Assembly (NCBI GenBank): GCA_050084515.1
Contig: CM114271.1
Coordinates: forward strand, 1,798,001 to 1,862,000
Direction: 5' to 3'
Source of the DNA: Blasia pusilla
Taxonomy: Eukaryota > Marchantiophyta > Marchantiopsida > Blasiales
Length of the DNA stretch: 64,000 bases
Program-made: the position numbers and the translations under genes
Shown here: positions 12,140 to 23,279 of the stretch, piece by piece
Numbering within the stretch: position 1 is the first letter of the stretch
How the letters are laid out: each line of letters begins with the position of its first letter
Notes under the pieces: generated by a model
Told to the model about the DNA's origin: nothing
Database searches by the model: none
Seen by the model: only the letters and a program-made list of their open reading frames with translations

Positions 12140-12567
12140 AAGATTTTGAGAGGCGAGGTAGTGGACCTGAGAGTAGCTCTTGAGGGTTTACCCGGAGTGG
12201 TGCAAGGTTTCGAGGATCTCCACGTGAGAGACCACCTCGATCTCCTTCTGTGTCATCTTTAGACGAGGGGGAGCATGTAGAGGAGTGTGCTGGTGATCCA
12301 CCGTACACATTGAGTGGTCCTACCCGTTGGGCGTACAAGATGGACGACCGAGGTAGAGGACCGCGTAGGTTTTCGGGTGTTGTAGGCACTATAGAGCTAC
12401 ACGACTTCATTGCAGAGTTTAGGAGTTGGTGTGACTCACAACGGGCTAGGAACTCTAGAGAGTTCAACCCTTTTACAGCATGGAACGGTATGTTCTAGCA
12501 TTTAGAGGGGGCGCCCATGGACTATTACCATGAGTTCTCCCACAGATATGCCGAGGTGCGGTAAGAG
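12140..12567 (+). pseudogene. Ty3 gag, 5' part (interrupted)
   Basis: The plus-strand frame from about 12,250 encodes a gag-like stretch: GRGPRRFSGVVGTIELHDF, then NSREFNPFTAWNGM, a TAG, and HLEGAPMDYYHEF with SHRYAEVR. The spacing of aromatic residues and the W..ML.HLEG pattern are typical of plant Ty3 capsid. The frame ends at the purine-rich terminus of the 12.4-kb DNA element. The remaining gag resumes at 25,013, with an EAWRLYYDPHYMSW segment. An in-frame stop at ~12,497 indicates decay. Confidence 0.6.
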
Positions 12568-12690
12568 GAGAGGAAGAGAGGAGAGAGGAGAGAGGAAACT
12601 ACCTTCAACCAAAAGAGATACTTTTTTTTGAAGAGAGTTTCCGTTGGGTTGAAAAGAGGAAACTTTTTGTGTGAAATTTTTTGCACTTTT
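12568..12690 (+). repeat. Left terminal inverted repeat of the 12.4-kb element
   Basis: GAGAGGAAGAGAGGAGAG followed by CTTCAACCAAAAGAG, GAGGAAACTTTTTG and TGAAATTTTTTGC. The right end (24,925-25,010), read in reverse complement, has the same blocks in the same order with small spacing differences. The purine-rich start is low-complexity, so the inner blocks are the stronger evidence. Confidence 0.6.
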
Positions 12691-12946
12691 TTGCTCAGTT
12701 ATTAAGCAGTCCCACATTTGTTTTTCCTCTTCCATATTTTGGCAACCCATGTGAGTCCGACGAGTTGCAAATTGCACAAAATTTAGAAAACTGAAAAATT
12801 AGTGGAATCATAAGTGTGGAACCAATCACTTTTTCCGTCCAAGGTATGGAAAAAATCTATCATTTGCCCCGGGCAAAATAGAGTTGAAGCTCAAAGTGAA
12901 GATTCTGGAAAACTGAAAGTACAATCTAAAACCTCATTTTGCATCC

Positions 12947-15900
12947 TCAAATTGGTTTGTTTATAATACTTTGCACTTCTTTGAGGGACAAAATTGGTTG
13001 GTGGATTCCTACTCCTACCTCCGACTCTCTTAAAACTACAAGCAACACATAGTACATGTGCTTACAAGGGAAATACCTTTTGCCACTTGTCTCTCTTTGG
13101 ACAAAGTCATCACATGAACATGTGGGAAAGCAGTAGATGTGCACCACATACACCCCTGTGACACTCAAATTTACAGTTTTGTTCCTGACCCAATACATCC
13201 TTCCTATTCCATTGCCATTGTGGACATCTTTTGTGGCGATGATCTCCATTTTTGCCTCTCGAGCTGATGCAATTCACTTTGCTCTCTCCGTCGTTGGCAT
13301 ACACATTTTGTTTCTCTTCACCCCATTTCTAGACTCAAACAGAAATAGTGGATTGAGATCATCCACCTTCTCCGGGTACATGTTGACATCAATCTTGGGT
13401 TGAATATGAAATGCAAAGGTCTCTGTAATGCGAACATGCTCCGAACTTCCTCCGTCTACGAGTCTGAAACCGGCACTTGTAAGATTGTCGACTTTGTCTT
13501 GAGTGCAATTCGTACTTGCGGCGATGGGCCAAATCGTGGGGGTATTCCCTGGAGCTCCAATGGCAGCCGGATAAGGCTTCCGAAAAGTGAAAGTTTCATT
13601 TGGGCAGAAGAAGTACTTCAATTGATCCCCGGTCCTCGTGAAACGATCAAAGGTTTTGAGTCCCCAAAACCCAGGCAGTGGTCGTCTAGTCCTTGTACAG
13701 TTCTTATTTAGGAAAGTGCATCATGCTCTCCTAATGCCATCAGATCCTGTCGTGGAAGTGGATCCACGTCCGGGGTTGCTCCGAGATATATGCCACCGTT
13801 TCAGATTGCAGTCCATCTCCATGACCGGAATCCCATATTGTTGAACCATCCCAGCAACCGGATGTTGCGAACTTCTAGCAACGGAGGGCTTTTGAAATAA
13901 AACATTCATTGATTTTGGAGAAGTTACTCCATCACGGATTTGGGAGCGGTCCGGGGTCCCTGAATACCTGGGCGGCGTAATTTCCTCATCCAAATCAATC
14001 ACCGGATTCGTTCCTCGATGCTCCCTCTTCACCTGCCTGAAGTCAAGATACTTATCTGGTCTTCACGAGTCTCGCTCGGACTGCTCTACCACCATATGTA
14101 TGGGACGTCTTGAAACCTGCCCACGAATACCCCCACCAATGTGTACATCTTGCTCAAGGGGAGTTCCTGCTACGCACCCGTTGAAGGCATCCACATAGAG
14201 TTTTTCATCACCAGATCTCACAGCCGTCCTGACATAGAGCTCGTAGATCGAAGGCCCTCTTCCTTTTGTTATACCTTTTGTGAGGAAGATATGAGATGCT
14301 GCAGACTGTAGCATTGCTCTTGCCTGGTCTTGTTGGCATGCCTCCACAAGTGAAATTCGTTGGCATGCTTGTGACGACCTCCAGGAGGAATGAACACTTT
14401 CTGCTCCACTTGTGTTGGGGCAGAGGGCATTTTCATGAATGTTCAATCCCTGCAACGACGGCAATGTGAGAAGGGAACGAAAATAGCTCAGAAGTCAAAG
14501 AAATAAGCTACCTGTCGGAACCAGACGGGTTGCAAAGTTGAGGCATCCCATGAACGACTCTGCGACCCGTCGGATCCCGACGTGTTCAACCCGTCCTGTG
14601 TTGAATGACTATTGCAACCCGTCCGATTCCGACCGGTTGCAAGAACCTTTGGCCACTCTGGGCTGGAAGATCCAAGAGGCAAGTCATCCGAAACCCATGC
14701 GGGTCAAACTATTTGCAGGCCTTGTATACATGCGACTTGCATACTTGAATACAGGTTGCACCAAAATTCTTGATGCAACCCGTCGGTTTCCGACTGGTTG
14801 CACACTCAGGCAACCCGTCCGTTTCCGACGGGTTGCACACTCGAGCAACCCGTCGCATCCGACAAGTTGCTTGGTTTCTTCAGTTTGAAATCCCTATAGT
14901 TCCCACGCTTCTCAACTTGAGCTGCAACTTTTCAAACAATTCTCAGCGTGAGCTTGACAAGACGAAATAGTGAACTCACCTGCCGCATGAAGTTTCCCCA
15001 TTGTCTCATACGTATAGTCCACCAACTCAGCCAAGAGCACAACTCTTTGTACTTCCCCTCAATCGCATGCTTCCTCCACCACCCATGAAGTTCTTCTTGG
15101 CATTCCATGGCCTGTTTCAAGGTTTTGCTGTCCTTGCAGCGTTGGAGTAGAGTGACATGCTCTGTCCTCTTATTCTCCTTGATGCAAGATTTGGTATACC
15201 GGGTCACAGTCTGTTGCCAATGGAAAGCATCCAACCTTTCCCTCTTCGGTTGAACCTCTCCACCCCAGAATACTTCCCTGATATCAATCCACCCAGGTTG
15301 TGCATTGTCCACCATGAACCCATAAATTTCCGGAGGTGGCCTTTTGTTTTCCTTTACCACCTCCAATAAGAGTAACCAGCACATCTTCAAACTGCCAACG
15401 TCTTCTGCTTTTACTTCATACACAAATATAGTTTTGAGTCCCTTCTCCACATGGTCATAAACGTGAGCATCCATTGTCAACCATCCGTTTAGCACTCTGT
15501 AGCAAATATCAAAGCTTACCCAGCTGCCGTAAAGATCTTCCCCTTCCCTCATTCGATCTATAAGATTGAGGCCACTCGACGGACTTGACGTTGATATTTT
15601 GAAGACATAGGCCCTAGATCCTTCGCCTCCCTGGCCCATGAACATGAACTGCCATCTCTGAATGAATGGAAATCTGGAGTTGGCCTTGATTCTGGCAATG
15701 GCATCCATTTTGGCCGTCTTTCCATCCAGTACCCGTATTTGACGCAGCAAATTCTGGAAGCATTCAGGATCAGCGAGAAATGCGAGATTTTCCTAGAGTT
15801 GTTTCTCCTCAACAGCGGTGATCTCGCCCTGTCCAAGGATTCCAAGCAATTGTTCACAAATTTTTGATGCTGTTGTGAGCTTAATCACTCCGGGCTTTGA

Positions 15901-16997
15901 ACCCGGAGAGTTTATGTAGACCTTGGCCACTTTCTTCGCCACATCCTCCTTGATGTGTCTCTGAATTGCATCGGTCACAAGATGAGTGTGGGAGCCAACA
16001 TGAACTGCCAGCCTTGTGTACTGTGACGTGGAGCCAAATTCGTGGACAATGAAAAATACGTATGCAGGACATGCTCCAACGCAGAAAGGGGATGCCTGAC
16101 AATGAGGACATCGATGGCCTCCCGGCGGTATGGTGGCACCGACCTCATATGGAGTTTCTGCATTCTTGGGGGGAATTGTGACGTATTGACCCGCCCATTG
16201 CGCTCTAGATACGGGCATGCTGGACTTCTACAATCCAAGGCTCCAACGTATTGGTGGCGGGAGAAAATCCAAGGACCATCTGGAATTGAAGCACTAGTCC
16301 GTTGAAGCTTGCACCATCGATGACAATCAGAGTTTCTGTCCATACCCTTCAAGCGTCCTCCATCTTTCTTTTGAGGAGGAGTAGCAAGTGGAGGGAACTG
16401 AAAAATGCAATTACCATCGTACGTGGGCAGAAGTTCGTCGACAAGAATGTGCTTGAACATTTTCAAGGCCAAAGACCATTGCAAACTATTGCCTGATATT
16501 CGCAAGAGTAACGAGTAGGCGGACAGAGGGCCCGATTGGTGTCCGACAGATCCACTGAGGTTGACAACATCCGGAATGTCTTCTGGAAGTACAACATTGT
16601 TACGAGCGTGTGAAGTTGGAGTCAAAGTCGGATCTACTGAGCTAGGAGTTGCAAACGTAGAGCTCGGTGCACTAGGAAATTCTTGACCGTCTACTTGGGA
16701 AACTGAGGAATTCGGAGGCAAGCCGTAAACTCTGTATTGACCATTTGCTAGAGGTAGGAGATTCCATACTTTACGGTCTTCAATCACTGGCTAGACTGTC
16801 TCACCTATAATGTCCTCCGTACCGTCCACCCTAACATCCTTGGATACAAAGATGGTTCCAATTTGGAGAAGAAATCGAACTGAGAGAAAATTTTCATCCA
16901 CTACTATGAAAGACTCACGAGCTTGCGGTCGAACGATTTATGATTGAGGAAGGGCCACTAGATGACTACCACAAGTGAGCTTCACATAATTATCCAT
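12947..16997 (-). pseudogene. DDE transposase with SWIM zinc finger (MULE-like), decayed
   Basis: The likely start is ATG at 16,997 (MDNYVKLTCGSHLVALPQS). The gene reads right to left over ~4 kb with an intron at about 14,470-14,990 that contains palindromic repeats. N-terminal exons (16,997-15,790) have a metal-ligand-like region (DCRSPACPYLERN; RCPHCQASPFC) and LAVHVGSHTHLVTDAI. The core (15,750-14,990) has SFDICYRVLNGWLTMDAHVYD and a second acidic site in GFMVDNAQPGW, followed by LDAFHW. The third acidic site is probably TSGAESVHSSW (~14,400). The C-terminus (13,249-12,947) is a SWIM finger, CSCDDF then FPCKHMYYVLL. This D-D-E plus SWIM order fits MuDR/MULE-like transposases. Several in-frame stops (e.g. 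after ALPQS and after IIGETV) and frame changes show a pseudogene. Another RNase H-fold transposase superfamily is possible. Confidence 0.7.
14510..14870. repeat. Cluster of GCAACCCGTCGGA palindromes in the transposase intron
   Basis: At least six copies of the palindrome (half-sites GCAACCCGTC and GACGGGTTGC, with a variable 4-6 base centre) lie here: near 14,512, 14,565, 14,613, 14,776, 14,810 and 14,842. Each could form a short hairpin. They lie between coding segments of the transposase gene. Confidence 0.85.
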
Positions 16998-16999
16998 TC

Positions 17000-18264
17000 C
17001 CAGAAGATTCCATCGGGAGGAGATTGAGAATAAGAATGAGGATAAAAATGGGATTGGGAATGAGAATGAGAATGAGAATGAGAATGTTTCATTTATAGTG
17101 AATAGGGACTCAGATTCTCTTGACAGAATTTGATTGACAAGATGAAGTTTGGTAGGTGAGAATGTATGACATGATGGATTCAATTCTGTTGCAACCTGAC
17201 AAAGTCCGATGGGTTGCATAATTTGGGAATCAGAGATGTGGGTTGCGAAGCACCCACTTCTATTTTTTGTTTCCGTGTCCCAATGCAAGTTGTAACCCGT
17301 CAGAGTCCGTTGGGTTGGTATCCCCTTCTTGCCAATCAATGGTCTTTTGAGTCAATTTTGCTAGCATCAAACACGAGAAATCGCTTGCATTTGCAAAGGC
17401 AACCAATCGTTGGGGACTTTTGCGGGATTGTCCAACTCAGGGTAGATGTTGTGACCCGTCGGATTGCTAAGGGTTGCCTCGGAACTATGCATTGTCGCAT
17501 TGTTACCCGAGGGATAGAAAAGCGGATCGCTAAGAAAAGCGCCATTACCCCAAGATAAAGCGCTGCAACCCGCCTCCGCGGTTGCCTGGTACCTCGCCTT
17601 ATTACCCCAAGATAAGCGTGCAACCCGTCGGCCCAGACGGGTTGCGGCTTTGTAACGCTTACATGAAGCGAAGGCCTCGTACAAGTTGCCTTCTTACCCA
17701 AAGACGGTGGAGGCGCGCAACCCGTTCGCCTCAGACGGGTTGCGCAAGTGCCTCGCCTTGTAACGCTTACATGAAGGAAGCGTGCAACCTGTCGGCCTGC
17801 GACGAGTTCCGTGGGTAGCCCGCGTTCTTTCCCGAAGATGGCGGAGGCGCGCAACCTGTCGGTTTCCGACAGGTTGCCAAGAGGACGGATGCCTGGAACC
17901 CGCGGAAAGCGTGCAACCCGTCGGAGCCGTCGGGTTGGTGTTTTTCACGTCCAGACTTCCATAACGGCCGACACGTCACCGTCAGAACGACAATGCGACC
18001 CAACGGTTAGCCCAACGACTCGAAAAGTATAAATAGCCGAGGGTTCGCTCATTTCCCGTTTTTCGTTTCGCGATCTCAATTGCTCTTCCGCGCAGCGGCT
18101 GACCAGATACCAAGGGGTGCTTTACACGACGACTCATTGCGAGACGATTCGAGCTACTCATCAAGGTGACTCATCGCGACATCAGCAAGGCGACTCATCA
18201 AGACGACTCCTCAAGGCGACTAATCGTGCACAGAAAGCAATTTCCTTGTCCATAGGAGGCATTT
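17000..18264. promoter_or_regulatory. Divergent intergenic/promoter region of the 12.4-kb element
   Basis: This ~1.26-kb stretch separates the divergently oriented transposase and ParB-methyltransferase genes. It contains a (GAGAAT)n tract (17,035-17,092) and at least seven palindromic repeats (17,189-17,935). A clear TATA box lies ~237 bp before the plus-strand ATG. ORFs across it have no recognisable domains. Shared control of both genes through the repeated palindromes is an inference. Confidence 0.5.
18028..18036 (+). promoter_or_regulatory. TATA box upstream of the ParB-methyltransferase gene
   Basis: TATAAATAG is a consensus plant TATA box. It lies just downstream of the last palindrome of the intergenic cluster, so transcription of the plus-strand gene probably starts near 18,060, leaving a ~200-nt leader before the first ATG at about 18,274. 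Confidence 0.55.
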
Positions 18265-19474
18265 TTGGGAACAATGATGAGGAAAAAAACTCAAGCAAGC
18301 AAGGTTGGGAGCTTCACTCCCAAGGGTGGGAGGACTCCTGCATCACCATCTCTAGGGCCTCATTCGGCCAATGAGATAAGCCAGCAAGAAATCGAGGAGC
18401 GGGAAAGGGAAGTGGAGATGCACAAGCAGGAGCTTCTTGCAAAACGTTTTAAGGAGGCGCTCAAAAAACAGAACGCAAAGGCTGAGGCATCGCAGTCCTT
18501 GAAGAAAAGGATCGCTGATGAAAAGCGTGAGAAGAAGCGTCTGGACGCGTCGGTCAGGAGAGCGGAATTGGCAAAAGCTCGAAGGGAAAAAGCGATTGCC
18601 ATTGAAGAAAGCCCGGCCCGTCCAACCGAAAGTGTTGAGATGTAGGAAATGTCCCCAATGAAGTCCGAGGACACAATCAATATAGCGGAAACGGACAAAG
18701 TTCGAGTGACGGACGATGAGGTCATGAGGACCGCCAGCGTGGAGATGGTGAACATTGTTGAAGAAGCAAGAGAGCGGTCTTCCTCATCTCTTAGCCCGGC
18801 GGAAGAAATCGACCTCTATCGGATCGACAAGTTTCCAGTGGACTTGCCAACTGATGTCCCAGAGTAGTTGGTTGGCCAAGACACCGACCCAATCTTCGAG
18901 CGGTTAAGAAACGATCTTGGATCTTTGAGTTATGTGAAGGGCCATGTTGCAATTCATTGGCAATTCAGTGTAGTTTATTGACCTTATCCCTGTTGTGACA
19001 CATGGTAAAGCAGATGGCACTGATGGAGGGCTAGAACGCCCCGAGAATTCCACTTTTCCGATTGCGGACAATGGAGTACGTCCACAAAATTCAGTCTGAC
19101 GAGGATATTGCAAAGCTGAAACAATTAGTAGCGACAACATCCTACGTCGACAGCTTCCCTCCGTTCTATGTTCAGCCTTACGATGAATATGGAACCCAAG
19201 CGCTGGTTACGGAGGAGGACTTGGAAGCACTCGACACATTCTGGAGGATGAGAGATCAGGAATTCAGAAGGGCGATTGAGGGGACGGAATTCAGTTGGAT
19301 GCGGAACCTGTATTTCTTCATCTGGGATGGAAACCATAGGTTCATGGCGTGGACCCAGTTTGCAGAGGAGCGCCCAAACTCATTGGAGGTGCATTTTTGC
19401 GTGAAGGAAGTCGTGCTACATCCATACCCTCATCACATGGCGACGATGGAGATGGCAATGCATGCCATGAACAC

Positions 19475-20179
19475 GTAAGTTTCCTCTTGCCGCACATCGT
19501 CGGACTCCGACAACTTGTTTGACTCGCCACTATTTTTGGCATGTTTTTGGCTCAAAGCAACTCGTTGGAGTCAGACGAGTTGCTCGACTAGCCGTTGTTT
19601 TAGGATGTTTTTTGCCGAAAGCAACTCGTCGGAGTCCGACGAGTTGTTCGACTGACCACGGGTTTAGGATGTTTTTGGCCGAAAGCAACTCGTTGGAGTC
19701 CGACGAGTTGCTCGACTGGCCGCTATTTTTGGATGTTTTTGGAAGAAAGCAACTTGTCGGAGTCCGACGAGTTGCTTGACTGGCCGCTATTTTTGGATAT
19801 TTTTGGCCGAAAGCAACTCGTCGGAGTCCGACAGGTTACATTCGCCGACACGGGAAGGTAATCGGAGTAGGGGAGTTTGATTTTTGGCGTCAAATTGCAA
19901 CTTTAATTGAAATTGCACAACGTGTTAGACTTCGACGGGTTGATATGTTCACTTTTCTTGCGGAGACAACTCTCTAAATACAAATTATTTGACAGCCCGT
20001 CGGAGTCCGATGGGTTGAAACCAGGCAATCACAAATCTGAATGCAATCCATCGATGGGTTAAAAAATTTAGCTCGTAGCTCCCATTCCGACCATGAGCTG
20101 TGACAACGTGTCGGAGTCCGACGGGTTGCAGGGACCCATGTAGCTTGCAAAAATTCTGATATTGAGTTTGGATGTGCAG
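19475..20179 (+). repeat. Intron with 63-bp tandem array of palindromes
   Basis: The intron begins GTAAGT and ends GCAG. Five near-identical ~63-bp units (19,545-19,850) each contain GCAACTCGTCGGA/TCCGACGAGTTGC, followed by GACTGGCC and a T-rich spacer with TTTGGATGTTTTTGG. Further single copies lie near 19,930, 19,995 and 20,105. Confidence 0.85.
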
Positions 20180-22218
20180 GATTGTATCAGAGGGGAATGT
20201 CACCCAGCATTGGATCCATGATTGCGATCGGGTGAAGAAAGTGCTAACGACGCACCTGGCAGAGTACAAGGGGTTCTTGGGCGACGCCCTTGTAAATGAG
20301 ATGCTGGCAAAGGGTGCTCAAATAAAAAAAAGACTTGGGCAAATACATTTATTTCCCAAGATGCAACCGTGACAATCCTTTGCTGGTCAAAGATACAGGC
20401 CGCCAAGAAGAGCGCTGCATTGGAGCTAGAGCCGAGGGAGAAAGTGTATGTGTCTCAGCGTGCTAAATTCATCAAAGCTGCAATATCTGCAGGCACGAAG
20501 TACACGGCAAGCAAGATGCAGCGCTACATCGCCATTCTCAACCCCAAACTTGGCCCCGATTTCTACAAGGAGCTGAAGGGGATAATCAAGCGCCAGCGGA
20601 AGAGGGATGAAGATCCGTAGGGTCGGATTGGGGAGAAAGTGTCTCTCGATTGCGTGCATCGATTTTTCTTGTCCAGAATTTCAGAATTTAAGAGAATCCG
20701 ACTGATGAAAATCAGTCTCGAGGGCACAAAGGCCCAAAAGAGGGCAGCACACCATCCTCTGGGTGTATCTGATCCAGTGATCTCCCACTGGCTCCGTGAA
20801 TGGTCATTCTGGGACGGGTTGTGGCTTCTCGGGAAGTCCATGCTCATGGGTCTCCAAGCGGAGCTGAAAAGAATAGAGCCAGTTGCCGAGGAAGCAAACC
20901 TGGAGAGTGCTGAAGATTTTGAACTTTGGCTGGATGACATGCGGGACAAGCCCATAAAAAACCCAGGCTTCAGGACGATGTTCAAGGATCGCATCCTCCC
21001 TCAAGCAGACCTTGATGAAGAAATAGAGGCGAAGAAAAGGGATTTCGCAAAGAAGAAGCAGATCTTCAAGAGCAGGCGGCCAATGCATCTCGACTAAGAG
21101 CTGCCCAACGGATGGTGTTCAGGTACCTCGTCCATTGTAAGAATATAGGTACATGGCGAAAAATACCGGCAGCCTGAAAATTGTGGGCTTCTCCGCCTCA
21201 TGGAGAGACATTTTCCATGTACGACATGGAGATGGCTCAAAGCATGTCCGACTGGGAAGTGGAGAATTTCCGATCTGGCTGGACTTCAACGACCCTGAGG
21301 ACATAACCAAGAAAAATATATGCCTGTTCTATGATGCAATGACCGTAGGTAGGGACGACATCCCCAATTTTGTGCAGGCTGAAGACTTTTTCAAAGGAGA
21401 TGCGGAGGAGCAAGCCCTCGAGATAGCAGAGTTGGTGTCCAAGGTCGTCACCGCCAAGGACAAATCTACAACGGGTCTCAAAGCCAAGGCGAGGGATCGA
21501 AGAATTCCAAGGCCGAGTCTTCCCAAAGAGAGGTTGAGAATTCAAGGCGAGAGCCGAAATCGTCCGGGCAAGCGGGGAGACAAGGTCGGACCAGGTCCTC
21601 CGCAAAAAGAACTCCACTAGAGTCTGAGGTAATAGAGACCCCAACAAGCCGACCGCAGACTGTGGAGAAGCGGAAGCGAGAGGCGTCAGGGTTGTCCCAG
21701 GGAGCAGACCAGGATGTGGAATACACTCCATCATCCTTGGGAAGACATAGAGAAACAACGACCCGGACAAGCGTCATCATTCAATGCAGTAATCTTTTGG
21801 ATGAGCTGAAAAGTTTCAGTTCCCAAGCGTTGACACCTACCATCGAAAAATTGACAACGCTGGGACAGAAGCTTCAACGAACGGGCACGCTCCCTGGACG
21901 GCCCATGGGGAGGTCAAAGAGGTGGCGGTGGATCTCCTTGTCGTTGATTTGCCCTCGGGGTTGCGCTTGTGGGACGAGAATCCATCCGACGGGGTCCCAG
22001 ACTGGAATGTCCCTCTTTCTTATGACCAGATCGCACTCCTGTTTTTGTTTGCAAACGCTTATCTCAGTGACAGGGGCTGTTTCTTAGTTTTGACTGGAGG
22101 GAGCGAGGACAAGCTCTTCAACCACCAGTGCGTCAAGAGGTCGCTGAAGTAGAGGACGGCGCAATCGTGGTTCATGAAGAACGAGTATCCACTCCGATCC
22201 GCGACGAGTCAAATTCGG

Positions 22219-22728
22219 GTAAGGGCTCTAAATCCGTATCCAAATTTTCTTTCTCCGACAGGTTGCATCTCTGCATGCAACCCGTCGGATTGTTTGAGAC
22301 TAGAGACTTTGGTGGTGCAATCCGTCTGAAAGCAACGGGTTGCAAATTTACCATAAGTCTCCATTGGGTGAATGCAACCTGTCGGAACCCGAAGGGTTGC
22401 AGTGCTTATGCTTTTTCCTTGTGTTTCTGGAATGATGCAACCTGTCTGAGAGCAACGGATTGCTCTTAGCCAACCATAGGCTGCTCTAAGCCAACAACCT
22501 GTTGCCTTCCGACGGGTTGCTCATGGACAAAAAAATCACAAGCACTTGTAAAACAACCCGTCGGACTCTGACAGGTTGCTCCAATGTTAGGATTATAACG
22601 AAGTTCTATGGGATTAAGCGAAGTTCTTTGGGGACGTGTTGCATATTATGTCACCATACTGAGAGTAGACCAATGGTCAAGTAGCTCTTTCTCGTTGCTG
22701 ACATTGTTTCCAACGTGCTTCTTTACAG
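22219..22728 (+). repeat. Second intron with palindromes
   Basis: GTAAGG at 22,219 and CTTTACAG at 22,728 frame an intron of about 510 bp. It holds degenerate copies of the palindrome near 22,255, 22,318, 22,375, 22,436, 22,498 and 22,555. The reading frame before the donor is uncertain because of an in-frame TAG near 22,150. Confidence 0.65.
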
Positions 22729-23279
22729 ATGGACCACTCCTATGTTTACTGCTTTGTTCGGCCTGAGCACAACTTCCAAGTGTTTAAGATCCTGGATCTT
22801 GTGGATCCATGCTCCGATGGGTACAACTTAGATAGTTTATACAATTCCCCCCGGGAATTTACATGCAAGACGGTAACCCCTTACTTGGAGGAAGGGAAAA
22901 GTCGCGAGCCCTGATGCAAACGCTTATCGAGCTCTGCTCAAGGCCGAGTGACTTGGTGTTTGACTTAGTGGGCCTTTCAGAGGCGAGTATCAGAGGCGCA
23001 TGGCAGAGTGGCAGGAACATTCTCTACCTTGAGGGAAGGCAACAACTGTTTGACCTTTGGAAAGAGGCAAAGGCAGATTACGATAGGCTAGTTGGGGCGT
23101 ACAACTCTCCTTCGAAGCCGAGAGCTCCGGTTCCAGACCCACCATTGGTAGTGACACCATCGTCACTTCCCACGATTCCAAAAATCGGGAGGGCAAGGCC
23201 GACAATAAATCAGGAAGAGCTCTCGGACAATGACAAGTGAGTTCAAAGAACTCAAGGACCCAACTTGATTGCAACGTTT

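Noticed and set aside
12568-12600. Purine-rich 18-bp inverted match as sole proof of transposon ends
   Set aside because: Low-complexity GA runs match by chance easily, so it was accepted only together with the inner TIR blocks, the split gag and the confined palindromes.
14540-20130. CRISPR-like array, because of regularly spaced palindromic repeats
   Set aside because: Eukaryotic context with introns; spacing is irregular outside one 63-bp tandem array whose spacers are themselves repeated; no cas genes.
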